From contig JAOVFP010000018.1 in the NCBI GenBank assembly GCA_025738555.1, positions 434,001-498,000 of the forward strand: a stretch of 64,000 nt of DNA, written 5' to 3'. Below, in pieces: positions 24,800-35,595 of the stretch. Below the pieces are notes generated by a model that was given only the letters and a program-made list of their open reading frames with translations, searched no databases and was not told the origin of the DNA. How positions within the stretch are numbered: the stretch's first letter is position 1; each line of letters starts with the position of its first letter. Source of the DNA: Cyathus striatus. Taxonomy: Eukaryota > Basidiomycota > Agaricomycetes > Agaricales > Nidulariaceae. Made by a program: the position numbers and the translations under genes.

Positions 24800-27744
24800 T
24801 CATAAACGTATGCCCTTAAAAAAGTTTTTCCACAAATACTCCGAGATCCTGAGCGGTACAACACGCATCTTCTTTGCTCTGTTCTGTCCTTTTACAGGAC
24901 AGACTTCAATTCCCTGTTCCGTCAGGCCAAGTACCATGAATACTTCCCTGTACAGCTGGTGGTTACGACGGTTTACGATCATTACACGTTCACCCTTCCT
25001 GCTAGGGGCTTCCGGGTGCACATACTCAGCTGGGACTTCAAGTTCTTGTCCGCCTGTTATTTCCACCCGGATAGATCTATTACTTCTCATCAATCCCAGA
25101 TAGGTACCGCTGCATTTTTCATATCTGCCCCTTTCGAACCCAGAACTAGCAGCAGTTGGTAGAGATCCTGAGATAACCACATGAAGATATCTACGATCCA
25201 AAAATGAGCTGTCCGCTTCGAGAAGTTGATTTATCCAGTGGCCTACGAAGATATTAATATCGGTCAATAATCCAGAACTGTAAGAATGATACACACTATT
25301 GAATGCATCTGTTGAAGCGTCACGAGCAGATGACCCTTCACCAATAACAGCCGTTCTCATCGAGTCTGGAAGAGGAGCAGATGCTTGCAAAGCAGACGTT
25401 GAAGCTATGTTTTCTGGAACTATAAACTGCTATTAGTGACGTGCGACAACATCAAAATGAGTAACTAACTTCGATGGGGGTAGGCAAGCTCTTCGGCGGA
25501 TACAACATTGGAAATCTAGGCCGAATATGATCAAGAATTAATCCTTTGCAAATGTAATTATAAGTACTTACTTGCGGGGTTCTTGAGTTAGGATCCCAAG
25601 CTGGTGTTTGGGACCCGATCCCAGAATCATTTTCCCAAGCAGGTGTCAGACAGACATTCCATGAAGGATGATCTGTAGCTCCTTCGAGGTCAAATGGCAG
25701 TATATTTGAAATGTTATATCTGTAATAATTTATTAGTTTTATAGATTGGAATACATATTGAGATACGTAAATACCCAGGAATATATAAATCCATTATTGA
25801 AACCTCCTCAAGTTTGCTCGTACTTATCAGGCGGGCTTCAACTTCAAGCTCGGCGCGACCATTGGCGTTAACACACTTTAGTATCCCAATGTCCCCCTTT
25901 TGAGGACCGGAAGTAACCACGCCATATAGCCCATAAAGCGACCGATATGGATCATTACGCATGAGCCTATCCTCAATAGTCCGACTCCCAGATGCATCTG
26001 GGGTGCTTGTGTCATTACTATCTTCCCACCTAAACATACTATTTCTATGAACTTCGCTACAGAAGTCCAAATCTGAGGAGTGAACTGGTACATGTTTTCC
26101 CTGCTTAGTCGGTTAGAATAAAAATACTCTGGAATAAATGGGTTTAAAGTTACCTTCTTTAACGGAAAGGCGACAATTGTAATATTTTCCTCGCCTACAC
26201 GCCCACACGCCTCCACATTTGTGACCATACCGACAACTCCTTTGTGTTCGCCCGACTTTACCCTAACTCCGTCGCCAATCTTGAAGCACTTCTCAAGTAA
26301 ATTTAATGGATATTCGAAGAGAACATCCGGTGAATGGAAGAGCCTAATTGTCGCGTTTTCTTCTGTGATATCTTCCACGAAGGCCAGAGAAACTATTCCT
26401 TGGAGGACAACCTTTACCTGATCGCGTATACGTATATTTGCCGATAATACCGCACGTCTTGTCTGTTCCAAAACCTCCTTAGGAACTTGGCTACAGCGAT
26501 CAAAGGATCTCAGTTCTTCCATTGTCGGTGTCCCTTCGACTTGATAGTGCTCGTCAGAATCGACTTTCCGATGTAGTAAGAAACCATCGGCAGTATAAAA
26601 TGATCCTCGAAATATATATCTTTTAATAATTTTATTATCGGCGTCTTCATATTCAACTTTGAACTTTTCCGGGCATGCTTGCCTTGCAAGTTCAGGGTTG
26701 AATAGCTCGCAGGCTGGTTTCGAGCTCGACGACGACTGCTTTCGTTTCGATGAATCCGTGTATTCTACTCGAGGCAACTGAACGACGTCAATCCGAAATG
26801 TGCGATCGCAGACGTTTATAATAAACGCCAGATCATATCGAAATTTTCCTTTGAGTCGTACCCAAGTATGCTTGTAGGGTGTATAGCTCGCGCCAACGTT
26901 TCCAAAGTAAGAATCCCACATAATATTTGGTGCAGGACGAATATGGAACTGGTCGACGTCGCCAAAGATTTTGGTAAATTTCTTCAGGTCTTCAAGATTA
27001 AGAGCCTCTGCGTAAACGTGCCCCGGGATAACGGACAATGCAAAGGCACTTGAATGTGCTTGGGGCCAGCATGTAAATTGAGCTGGTATACAATCCGTTC
27101 CTCCGATCCATTCTACAAAATGTGAGCCAGATACTCGTCAGATCTGGTGACAACTCACTTACCTTAACTGGTATGTCATAAAGGGACCAGTCCCGAGCTA
27201 CTCGACCGCGATGGGCGACATTGTGCTTGCTTACGACGGTTGTTGAACTAGGTCCAGCGTGCGAATGTGCACCTCCGCGTGAGAGGACATACTTTTCATA
27301 GAGACGGCCGATAATTTCTGGCTGTCGTTCAGCTTGAACTGAGCGCGCTAGCTCCAGCCGACAAACAGGAACGTTGGGATCTTCATCGTCATTTTCTTCG
27401 CTATCTACAATAAATTCTATAAAAATAGTTCTCAATCAGCATGTTGCATTCAGGTATTGCTATTTGATATACATACCGTCCGGTTCCTCTTCGTCATTTT
27501 CATCCTCCGAGCCGGAAGCCACTTGAGCTTCCAGATCTAAAAACGTCTATACCCTGAAGTTAGCAATTGCATTACTATATTGAGATGGTTTCGTTACCGC
27601 TACTTTAGCTCTCTTTGTTTTTCTCCGCCGAGGTTGAGGTACCTGATTTTGAGATACTTCATCATCAGGGTCAAAGTACCATTGAATCTGGCTCACGTCT
27701 TTCAAAGAACCATCTTGATTCAGTGCACAGTTGTCTTCGGCCAT
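24800..27744 (-). CDS. Spt5-like KOW-domain protein
   Basis: Resembles the elongation factor Spt5 in layout, though divergent. Exon 1 starts MAEDNCALNQDG (27,744) and has a basic RRRKTKRAK. Next is a short acidic stretch (SEDENDEEEPDG, SEENDDEDPNVP), then a segment RDWSLYDIPVK in the position where an NGN domain would begin. The 27,038-25,878 exon includes a KOW-like IGDGVRVKSGEHKGVVGMV and an earlier KVVLQGIVSLAFVED. A later exon has GVVTSGPQKGDIGILKCV, and the last (25,390-24,800) ends ISEYLWKNFFKGIRL. Predicted length is roughly 900 residues. Spt5 binds RNA polymerase II with Spt4; whether this one does is unknown. It lies head-to-tail with the WD40 gene on the same strand. Exon limits at 25,391-25,870 are approximate. 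Confidence 0.7.
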
Positions 27745-27870
27745 TGTATGCTAAAGTATCTACGGTAGCTACTATATCTACTTCAACTATATCTATGTTG
27801 TGTCGAGGTAATGAGAGTACAAAGGAAAGAACCCGCAACACCCGCTTTCTATTTATTGGATATGAAAACA

Positions 27871-27889
27871 TTTAGGGCAGGCTCTTCAG
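27871..27889. repeat. Half-site TTTAGGGCAGG of the palindrome at 30,682
   Basis: TTTAGGGCAGGCTC lies between the KOW gene promoter region and the WD40 gene end and equals one arm of the 30-bp palindrome at 30,682-30,711. The two sites face each other around the WD40 gene, as short inverted ends would. No flanking duplication is visible. Confidence 0.4.
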
Positions 27890-28242
27890 GCACGTGACAT
27901 CTCCACACGCTCCCCGCTCGTTCCCCGCTTCATTCTCCACGCCCTCATATTCAAAGCAATGCACTCTTGTATTGTCCAACATACGAATCGAGACCAGCCA
28001 TAGTTTAATATAATTGTTTAAGGCGCGTAGTTTATATCTGTATAGTCCGATATCATTATTTAAGGCGCGTAGTTGTTATTTAAAGCGCGTAGTTGCGAAA
28101 ACTGAAATCTAAATTCCATTTCTCCAACAACACTGAAGCCACGTGCGTCTGAACCCACTCTCCAACCATCTCGCTTGATAATAGTACCTGGAAACATAGA
28201 ACAATCAATATAATAGATAACGTCTGCATATAGGTCAATGAT

Positions 28243-29703
28243 TCAGTATTCGGACTTTCTCTGGAGTGGAGATGCCCTTCGATGTGTTATGCTTGTAGAT
28301 GAAATTACAATTAACAATAAATACGAGCAGCAAGATAGAAGGCTTACAGCAGAAGTTGAGTTCCATAGCTTAATTGGATAGTGTGTTTCACGATTATCAG
28401 CTTCTGACGATCCTGTGGCTATTATGCATATCGAACCGATCGCGGCACACTTAAAGAGACCGTATTAGCTCCTGTCTCAATTCTAAACGAAATATACTTA
28501 CGTCGACAATCTGCGTTAGAATATTTCTTTCGTGTGGCAAAGACGTCTGCATATTCCCGAAACGCGAAAAACACACGTGGAAACCCGTCGTCGCTACCGA
28601 CAATTATGAGGGAGCCTTGTCGACCACATGCGAGATGCATGGGGTAATTGCGGGAAATTGGATGCTCGTAGGTCTTTAATGGCTGGGAAGGTGGGAGAGC
28701 GTATGTGTCGACTCGTTGAACAGGTTGGAAACATGCATCTCTTTTCCAGACACGACTGCATGACCACTGGTACAGGTAAGTGGTAGGTAAGAAATTTAGT
28801 GCACAAGGTAAATATCTACATTCGAGACCTTAAGCGACGACTCCATTGGTGAGTCCAAGGATTAACTTGATAGTTAATGCTATCGCAAGAGATCAGTCAT
28901 AGCATGACTATTGTAATCGCAACAGTTATTACAAGAGTTATTACTCACATTTCGTGCGTTTCCAAAACGGAATATAAGATCTGTTTTCCGTCGTCGTGAA
29001 AAGCGACGCTACGAAATCTATGCTTAAAGTCTGGTGCCGGAGTTCCAGCATACTCATCAATGTCACCTGTGTCCTCTGTGAATTCCTGAGACGTCACGTT
29101 TGACAACGCGTACCTTTGTGGTTGACCGTCCATACCAGCAAACGGCCATCGCCAATACTGGCGAGACGCTGACCATACCGATCAAATGCTAAATCCTCTA
29201 CACGATTTTCGTGTGCCTCTGTAACACTCTTACATATGTACTGGAAATGAAAAAGAATAAATAAGCGAATAATATATACGTTAAGCGAAATACCTTGCTA
29301 CTTTCATGGTGATATACCATTATGGAACCATCCGAAGATCCGACTGCGAAGTTGGAACATGTAACACCATCTGAACTAGGCATCCAGACGGCCGAAGACA
29401 CAGGTCCATGAAATACCAAGTTAACTTTTTCGAGACTGATCCCACTCATGGTATCCCAAATAACCACCATTCCGTCGTCCGCTAGTACAGTGAGTGGCAA
29501 GTCTATAAATCCATGTAAGTACTTACCTCCACTTAGAAGCTTTGACGCATCCGGGCTTAGCTTTAAAACATTTATGGGCTTCATATGGTAACTCAGCGTT
29601 TGAGTAGTCTTGAACTAAGTATTATTCCGTTAATCTGTTGGTTCTGGGACATGAAAGCGAAAGCAACACTACACACCTTAGGAATATCGGCTTGAATGGA
29701 CAT
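28243..29703 (-). CDS. WD40-repeat protein a, with hydrophobic C-terminal tail
   Basis: Starts MSIQADIPK (29,703), then exons encoding WD40 blades: INVLKLSPDASKLLSGG, DDGMVVIWDTMSGISLEK, VGSSDGSIMVY, RVEDLAFDRYGQRLASIGDG plus LLVWTVN, RSVAFHDDGKQILYSVLE and LIIVGSDDGFPRVF. The last exon ends in YPIKLWNS followed by the hydrophobic run LLSCCSYLLLIVI, then a stop at 28,243. The beta-propeller with a tail anchor matches protein b at 56.8-58.3 kb, blade for blade (for example VGSDDG and SLGEG/SIGDG). Some introns are very short (about 38 nt), and one can be read through. Function is unknown; WD40 propellers bind partner proteins. Confidence 0.7.
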
Positions 29704-29959
29704 TGATGCTGTTGAGATTGGTTACTGAATGAAGAGTACGAAGGGAGTATAGAGTTCACGATAAGAGTACGCGTACATTTTATAGGAGATAGATGCCAGT
29801 ACTATTATTGTAGGAAAACTAGGAAAACACGTCGCTAGATGCAGTTAATTGTAATATTTTTCGACAGTGACAGCAGACTTACCTGTTGAATAGGGAGTCG
29901 CAACCTATTATCGCAAGATTTAGTTAGCGTTTCAAGGATGACAGAAAAACAACTAACCA

Positions 29960-30540
29960 GTGAACAATCCATATTTTGAAGCTGTCAAATGCCCAATTGT
30001 TCCCTCCGGTCCCCATTAAGATTAGTTCATCGTCAAGTATGCCTTTCTTTCGTTGTTTTCTAATTATTATCTATCTAAACGTCGTAAAAGCACCTAAATA
30101 CAATACTATAGTAACTACAGTATCTACGAAGAACATGAGAGTTAGGAAGAAAGGGAGTAGTAAGCGTGGGTGCAATACGGCATCAAAATGACTTATCTAG
30201 TGAGCATTCCACATTTTGGCGTTGTCGTTGTCATTGACGTTGACAATAGCACAGGGCCCATTTCCCCCTCCATTCGGATTAGACCATCGTCTGGTACGTC
30301 CTTTCTTTTGTTGCTTGCTTTCCACATTTTGGCGCTGTCGTTGATGTTAACGTTGACAATAACACAGGGCCCAATGTTCCCTCCATTCGGATTAGGCCAT
30401 CGTCCGGTACGTCCTTTTTTTCGTTGCTTGCTTTCCACATTTTGGCGCTGTCGTTGACGTTGACAATAACACAGGGCTCATTGTTCCCTCCATTCGGATT
30501 AGACCGTCGTCCGGTGCGTCCTTTCTTTCGTTGCTTGCTT
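29960..30540. repeat. Triplicated WD40-exon-like segment, ~112 bp units
   Basis: Three units begin TTCCACATTTTGGCG at about 30,207, 30,319 and 30,431 and end CGTTGCTTGCTT. They resemble 29,965-30,055, whose minus strand reads DDELILMGTGGNNWAFDSF, a WD40-like exon. The tandem copies have small deletions that break the frame, so they are decayed exon duplicates upstream of WD40 gene a. Confidence 0.7.
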
Positions 30541-30681
30541 AGTATTATCTATCTAAAAGTCCTATTATCTATCTAAAAGACCTAAATCTATTCCTATACT
30601 AGCTACAGTACGTACGAAGATCATGAGAGTATGGAAGAAAGAGTGTAGTGGTCATGGGTACAATACGACCGTTTGAAAGCG

Positions 30682-30711
30682 TTTAGGGCAGGTCAGCTGA
30701 CCTGCCCTAAA
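30682..30711. repeat. Perfect 30-bp palindrome
   Basis: Two 15-base arms TTTAGGGCAGGTCAG, inverted with no spacer. Flanks extend it imperfectly (GTTTGAAAGCG against TGCTTTCGAAAC), giving about 60 nt that could form a cruciform. One arm recurs at 27,871. Confidence 0.9.
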
Positions 30712-31151
30712 TGCTTTCGAAACAGCCATACTGATCGCAACGCCGCGTCCCTCTCTCTCACTTACACCCATGTGCTCTCGTAGTCGTACCTCATAGTAGC
30801 TGTAACAATACCTCATAGTAGCTGTAGCAGTAGCTGATAGTAGTTAATATACAAAACAGACAGTAGAATAATCACATAAGGCCCTAATTAATAGTGGTAA
30901 TGGTAACGCAGTGAAGTGTCCCCGCTCACTCCCCGCTCAACAATTAGTACAGTTACCTAGGACTACCCTATTCATTACTAGTAGACAATAGTTAGATTTA
31001 CAAAGACGTCTATAGTTATAGTGTACATTCTCTCCTTGTTCGTTTTTTACCCCGGATATCTGTATTGTTTAGGTCGCCATAATGTTTATGGGGACGGATT
31101 AGCTCAATATTTAATCCCTATTCATCGACAGCAAACGACGCGCACTCCACG

Positions 31152-33640
31152 ATGTCGAACAACCAACACCCTCCTGTCGAACCTGGTCATCCTTACTACC
31201 CCGTTCCTAAAAGGCTGAACCATAACCGGTCTCAATCTCTCGTCAATGAGCCGGTGCATAAAGTTGTACAATGAAATAATACTATGAACTTACACCTTCT
31301 TTCTAGGCAGTTACACGATATGCCCGTGTTAGGGTTGAACGAAGGCCTGATGAATATGAACCAGTACCAGTAACTGAGAATCCGTTTGCTACCTGGCACC
31401 CAGACGCAGAAGATAGCCAGGTATCTGGAGTGGTGGATAGGGTTTCCGGGCTCCATCGTGATACACTAGTATGTAACCTAATTACTCTCCCTTTTATCCC
31501 CTTAATCTCATTGTGTAGGTCCCCAGTCTAACGGGACCATCCCCGACTGTGCCACCGGTGCAAACCGAATCCTTGCCCCTCGACTTTCTGGTAATGTTGT
31601 TCCTCCGCCTCCACCTTTACCTCCGAGTATCCCTTCCTGCCAGGCGCCTGAAATGGAGGATAGGGTTTCTGGGCTCTATCGTGCTACACTAGTAAGTAAC
31701 CGCGTTGCTCGCCCTTTCATCTAAATTTATTTGTGTAGAACTCCAGTCTAGCAGGACCATCCCCTACACTGCAGGCTAGCGCAGCAGCATCGATTATACT
31801 GCCCGGGTCCTTACCCCCTCCGCCTTCGTTGGCTGTTGCTCGACCCAGTTCTGTGAACGGCCATCATCTTACACCATATGGGTCACCATCCACCGCGACC
31901 GAACCGCAAGCCTCTGCAGTCCTGTCGTCTAACATTCCCGTGCCAGCGCCCGGTAACCCTGGTCTGAGTTCACCTCCCGATGTCCCTGCTCCTACGCACC
32001 CTCTCCATTTTCATATGGAAATCGATGGCATGGCATCATCCCACCAAGATCCGCTCTCAGGTATGGAAATTGATCCAAGTTTACTATTACACCAGCCGCC
32101 CGTAATCCCCTCACCCAATGATCCTTCACCCAATCCCCCGCCCAGCCACCAGCAAGCTCAAGCCAATCCATCAGCTATTCCCTCGCCCAACCACCAGCAG
32201 CAAGCCCAACCTCCACCAGCCAATTCCTCGCCCGACCACCAGCAACCAACAATACCTTCGAATTTTCAGCCAACCATTTTTCCACAGCGCTATTCCCTAG
32301 AGGAAGTAAGTATCTACATACTTGTATACCGTGCCTTATCTCAACTTTTTAGATAACATTTCTATCGCGGCATGTCACCACTTCTCTTGGACCAGAACTT
32401 CAACGTTACAATGACCAGCTTGTCCAATCCCTCACAGGTTTACTAAACGCGCTCCCGGGAGCTAATACGAGCCCTAGTCCGATTAATGGCCCAAGTTCGT
32501 CTGAGGATGATGGTATGGACGCTGCGGATGAAAGCAACGATTTAGCGGTACGATCTCCTAGGAAGCGCTCCAAAAAGACCACAGATGAATTACGGTTCAA
32601 CGTAAGTTTGATCTTTCAATTACAGGACTGAACCTTCTAATGATTCTCACAAAGGAACACCTATGAAATTACCTTGCTGCGAAGAGGCTGTGGTATAAAG
32701 ATGCTAAAAATTTTCGCAGTCCTCCATCCGAAGCGCTTCTCGAAGAGTTTGAGGATCGTAGAGCAGTACCAGATGTTGCATCCCCAACGCTTGATTGGAT
32801 GTCTCCTTTATCATCTGATTGGAACACAGAGATGATCCGGCTCCTCGCTTTGGACTACCAAGCACTGCTTAACAATCAAAGTACACGGGATAATATCCTC
32901 ATTACTGAGGATGATATGAAGATGGAAGCCCTAGCAGTTAAGATCAAGAGTAGATTAGGACGTAGTGTTACGGCATATCGGGCCTTACAGCCGCCATCTG
33001 AGGACTCCGATGAAACACCACATTCAAAGAAAGAGAGAATTAAGCTAAGTGGGGTTGCAGAGAAAGTAAGAAACCGATGTTTCACTCGTAGGGAAGGGGT
33101 ATGTGTTCCATTATGTTTGTTATCCAACTTCGCACTGCTGAGATTCTTATGCAGACATGGAAACGCCGAGGAAAAGTTATCAAGGCTCGCCTGTCTAATA
33201 AAGAAGAGGACAATGAACTATGGAAGGAGGTCAAACACATTCATGAGATACTGGGAGTCGATGGGATGAGCTCGGACGAAACGGAAGTCGAAGGTACAAC
33301 TACACAGCGGAAAGTAGTTCGGCGAAGGGTGAAAGCTTGGCGAAACGATAGTATTTCTGATTTATTCAGGAACGTAGAAACTTATGGCACTGGCCTTTGT
33401 AAGGGAGGCGGTAACGTTCATTGCTTCAGGGAACATGGTGCATCTACATCCGGAACGAAGGCCGGAAAAAAGACCAGGAAAGACCAACAATGTGTCAAAG
33501 GACTTCCGTTGAACTATTACGATCAAACTTGGTATAAGGCTCTTACTAAAGGCCAAAAGACTGTATTGGATCCTCAGCCTCCACGGGAACTACCTGACAC
33601 AGTTCGTAAAGCTTTCCTTATACTATGTATTAGTTGCTGA
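31152..33640 (+). CDS. Proline-rich N-terminus plus conserved transposon-associated domain
   Basis: The first ATG in frame is MSNNQHPPVEPGHPYY (31,152). The N-terminal half is Pro/Ser/Gln-rich (31,830-32,300; runs such as HQQQAQPPPANSSPDHQQ) and disordered. The C-terminal half contains EVAEKVRNRC-like text, then GMSSDETEVE (about 33,268) and GLPLNYYDQTWYKALT (about 33,505), a signature I associate with unknown proteins in basidiomycete CACTA-type elements. An exon with DRVSGLHRDTLV (31,437) is duplicated at 31,659 as DRVSGLYRATLV, together with about 220 bp around it. No enzyme motif is seen. Exon limits before 31,830 are uncertain. Confidence 0.55.
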
Positions 33641-33998
33641 AGAGTGATAAATGCAGACCGTGTTGCTGAAATGATACAAAGAAGCTAATATGATATGTAC
33701 GTATACACGAAGTCATATATATTAAGCACAATTGCATACACGATTTCATTTTTACTTCTTTTCTTGTTTATTGTACATATGTAATATGTCGCCTCGGACC
33801 CCACATACTGCTCTCATATTGTAAATATGTAATATTTTGCCTCGGACCACAATGACTATTGTTTGTATATACCTTGATTTCATTTTTACTTCTTTTCTTG
33901 TTTACTGTACATATGTAATATGTCGCCTTGGACCACAAAGACTATTATTTGTATATACCACTTTCATACAGGTTATATTGTATATACATCAAATACTG

Positions 33999-34355
33999 CT
34001 ACTTCCGTTCTCGCGAGCAATTTTTCATACTTGCACGAATAAAGTCGATAGCTGCCCAGTTTTTTTCATAGTCTAGTAGTATTGGGAACTCTTGATTCAT
34101 CTACACATTTAGACATTAGTAAATTTGTGAAAAAAATGTGTGTGCTCACCAATTCCACAACAAGGTCAATTTTCTCTTTCGGTTGTGCGCTAAATGGCTG
34201 ACCCTTCTTCATGTTTTCAGAAATACATATCTTCGCAAACTTCTGCTTTATAGATAAGTAATTATGATATTTTAGGTGAATACAAAAGGCCTATTACCTG
34301 TACCCTTGTATACTCATCTTTCTCCCAGCGTAGAGAAGTCTGCAATGAATACCCC
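33999..34355 (-). pseudogene. Gene G1, C-terminal half (other half at 50,216-50,426)
   Basis: Three exons read SLQTSLRWEKDEYTRVQ, FAKICISENMKKGQPF and FPILLDYEKNWAAIDFIRA, ending at 33,999. The last matches YPDLRRYDSNWLTLDIIK in gene G2 near the right inverted repeat. The N-terminus is missing: at 34,351-34,356 the frame runs out of CACTA DNA (AATACCCC) into CpG-poor sequence. The missing start is at 50,216-50,426, in the same orientation. Function is unknown; the family is common in basidiomycete transposons as far as I recall. Confidence 0.7.
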
Positions 34356-34746
34356 GGTGACCCAATAAAATAGCTGAGAGTGTGAGTAAGGGAATGGCAC
34401 AAGCCAGAATTTGACCACTGCAGCCTGGGAATTGTGCCAGAATGAGCCTGAGTAGGTGTTGGTGGGTGGGCTGAGAAAGTGATATGGTTCGGAGCTGGGG
34501 ATTCAGATTGTGAAGAATAGGTGGCAGGCTACTAATATAGATGTATGATTACCTTCCTGGCCCTCATACTACAGTGTGGGGGTAGTTCCAAGGCTACCAT
34601 CATAACCCAATACAGTTATCAAACCTTACATAACACAGTGCTTACACTCTATGTACTTACATTACATGTAGTCATTGCAATGTTGTGACATATGGCCTGC
34701 CACAACTGACAATAAAGAATGGATTACAAAAAAAAAAAAAAAAAAA
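34356..34746 (+). mobile_element. SINE tail with poly(A)
   Basis: CpG-poor sequence starting just past the G1 break and ending ATGGATTAC plus about 19 A (34,728-34,746). GACATAGCTTGGA (34,747-34,759) follows directly and repeats the words before the SINE head at 20,623-20,635. That is a 13-bp target duplication, as made by LINE-type machinery. The first ~22 bp may not belong to the SINE; a shared GAGTGT near 20,981 and 34,378 suggests where head and tail once met. Confidence 0.7.
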
Positions 34747-35310
34747 GACATAGCTTGGATGAGATTCAAGAGTTGGATAGACATGATCTAAAAATCTCAT
34801 AATATTTCCAGGTCCCTCAGATTTTGTGAACTTGGTTCATGCAATAACTGTTCCACATGGTGCAAATAATGTCTCAACACAGTAAAATCAAGGAGCAGTA
34901 AAGTAATGATTTCACTTCTCATGTGGTGCAGGAGCATCATCATGAGGCATCACCTGCTGGTTTATATGAGGAAGCCAATCTACTCATTCCTCTTCACTTC
35001 TTTGAATAAGTCTTATTCCTAAAAGTGTTTGCTGACCAAATCTTACAAGATGGTTGCACCATCATGACTGATGAGTAATACATGTTTTAGAGTTTTGTTG
35101 TTTGGGGTTGTTACATGATTTTATATGACTTAAGTGACCACACATAGCTTGATGATACATACAGAATACACCTGTTTTTCATTTTCTAAACTATTATCAC
35201 AGTTCTCATATGCACAATGTCTTGGGCCCATAATTATCACATCCATAACAACCATATTTACTATTGGTTTCTCAGTTTGATTTGATTGACTTGTGTTTGG
35301 TACATTATTT
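34747..35310 (-). pseudogene. KDZ copy 5, middle fragment
   Basis: Continues upstream from the piece at 20,007-20,635: it reads the segment for the YYCVETICAPCG-type box (as FDCVETLFAPCG), the PHDD linker and the CxC6 cluster, up to MVVMDVIIMGP and HCAYENCDN near 35,215. Many substitutions and stops. It is lost at about 35,310, where an oligomer island begins. KDZ copy 2 starts anew at 35,754, so this is a separate copy. Confidence 0.75.
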
Positions 35311-35317
35311 CAGTGCT

Positions 35318-35595
35318 TTGCACTCCCCCCCCTCTTCACCATGAATTTCACCTTCACATACAATATTCCAAAACCATCAAATTTAAGTGAAAATCAGGTG
35401 AAGGTGAGGTGAAAGTTAGGTGAAATTTCACATTGAAAATTAGATGAAATTCACATGAAATTCATGTGAATATTAGATGAATTATAGGCTATTTCACATT
35501 GAAGATTAGGTGTCATTCATGTGAATTTCATGTGAATTTTACATGAATATTAGATGAATTATAGGCTATTTAGCACTGATAAAGATAAGTACAAT
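35318..35595. repeat. Palindromic oligomer island (TTCACATGAA type) with C-run end
   Basis: TTTGCACTCCCCCCCCTC starts an island of iterated, mutually inverted words: TTCACCTTCAC, GGTGAAATTTCAC, TTCACATGAAATTCATGTGAA. A longer unit ATTAGATGAATTATAGGCTATTT occurs twice (35,471 and 35,550). The C-run end resembles those at 16,020 (as G-run) and 44,320. Confidence 0.6.

Noticed and set aside
27871..30711. Telomere-type repeat TTTAGGG
   Set aside because: Only single units occur, within a palindrome; no tandem telomere array.
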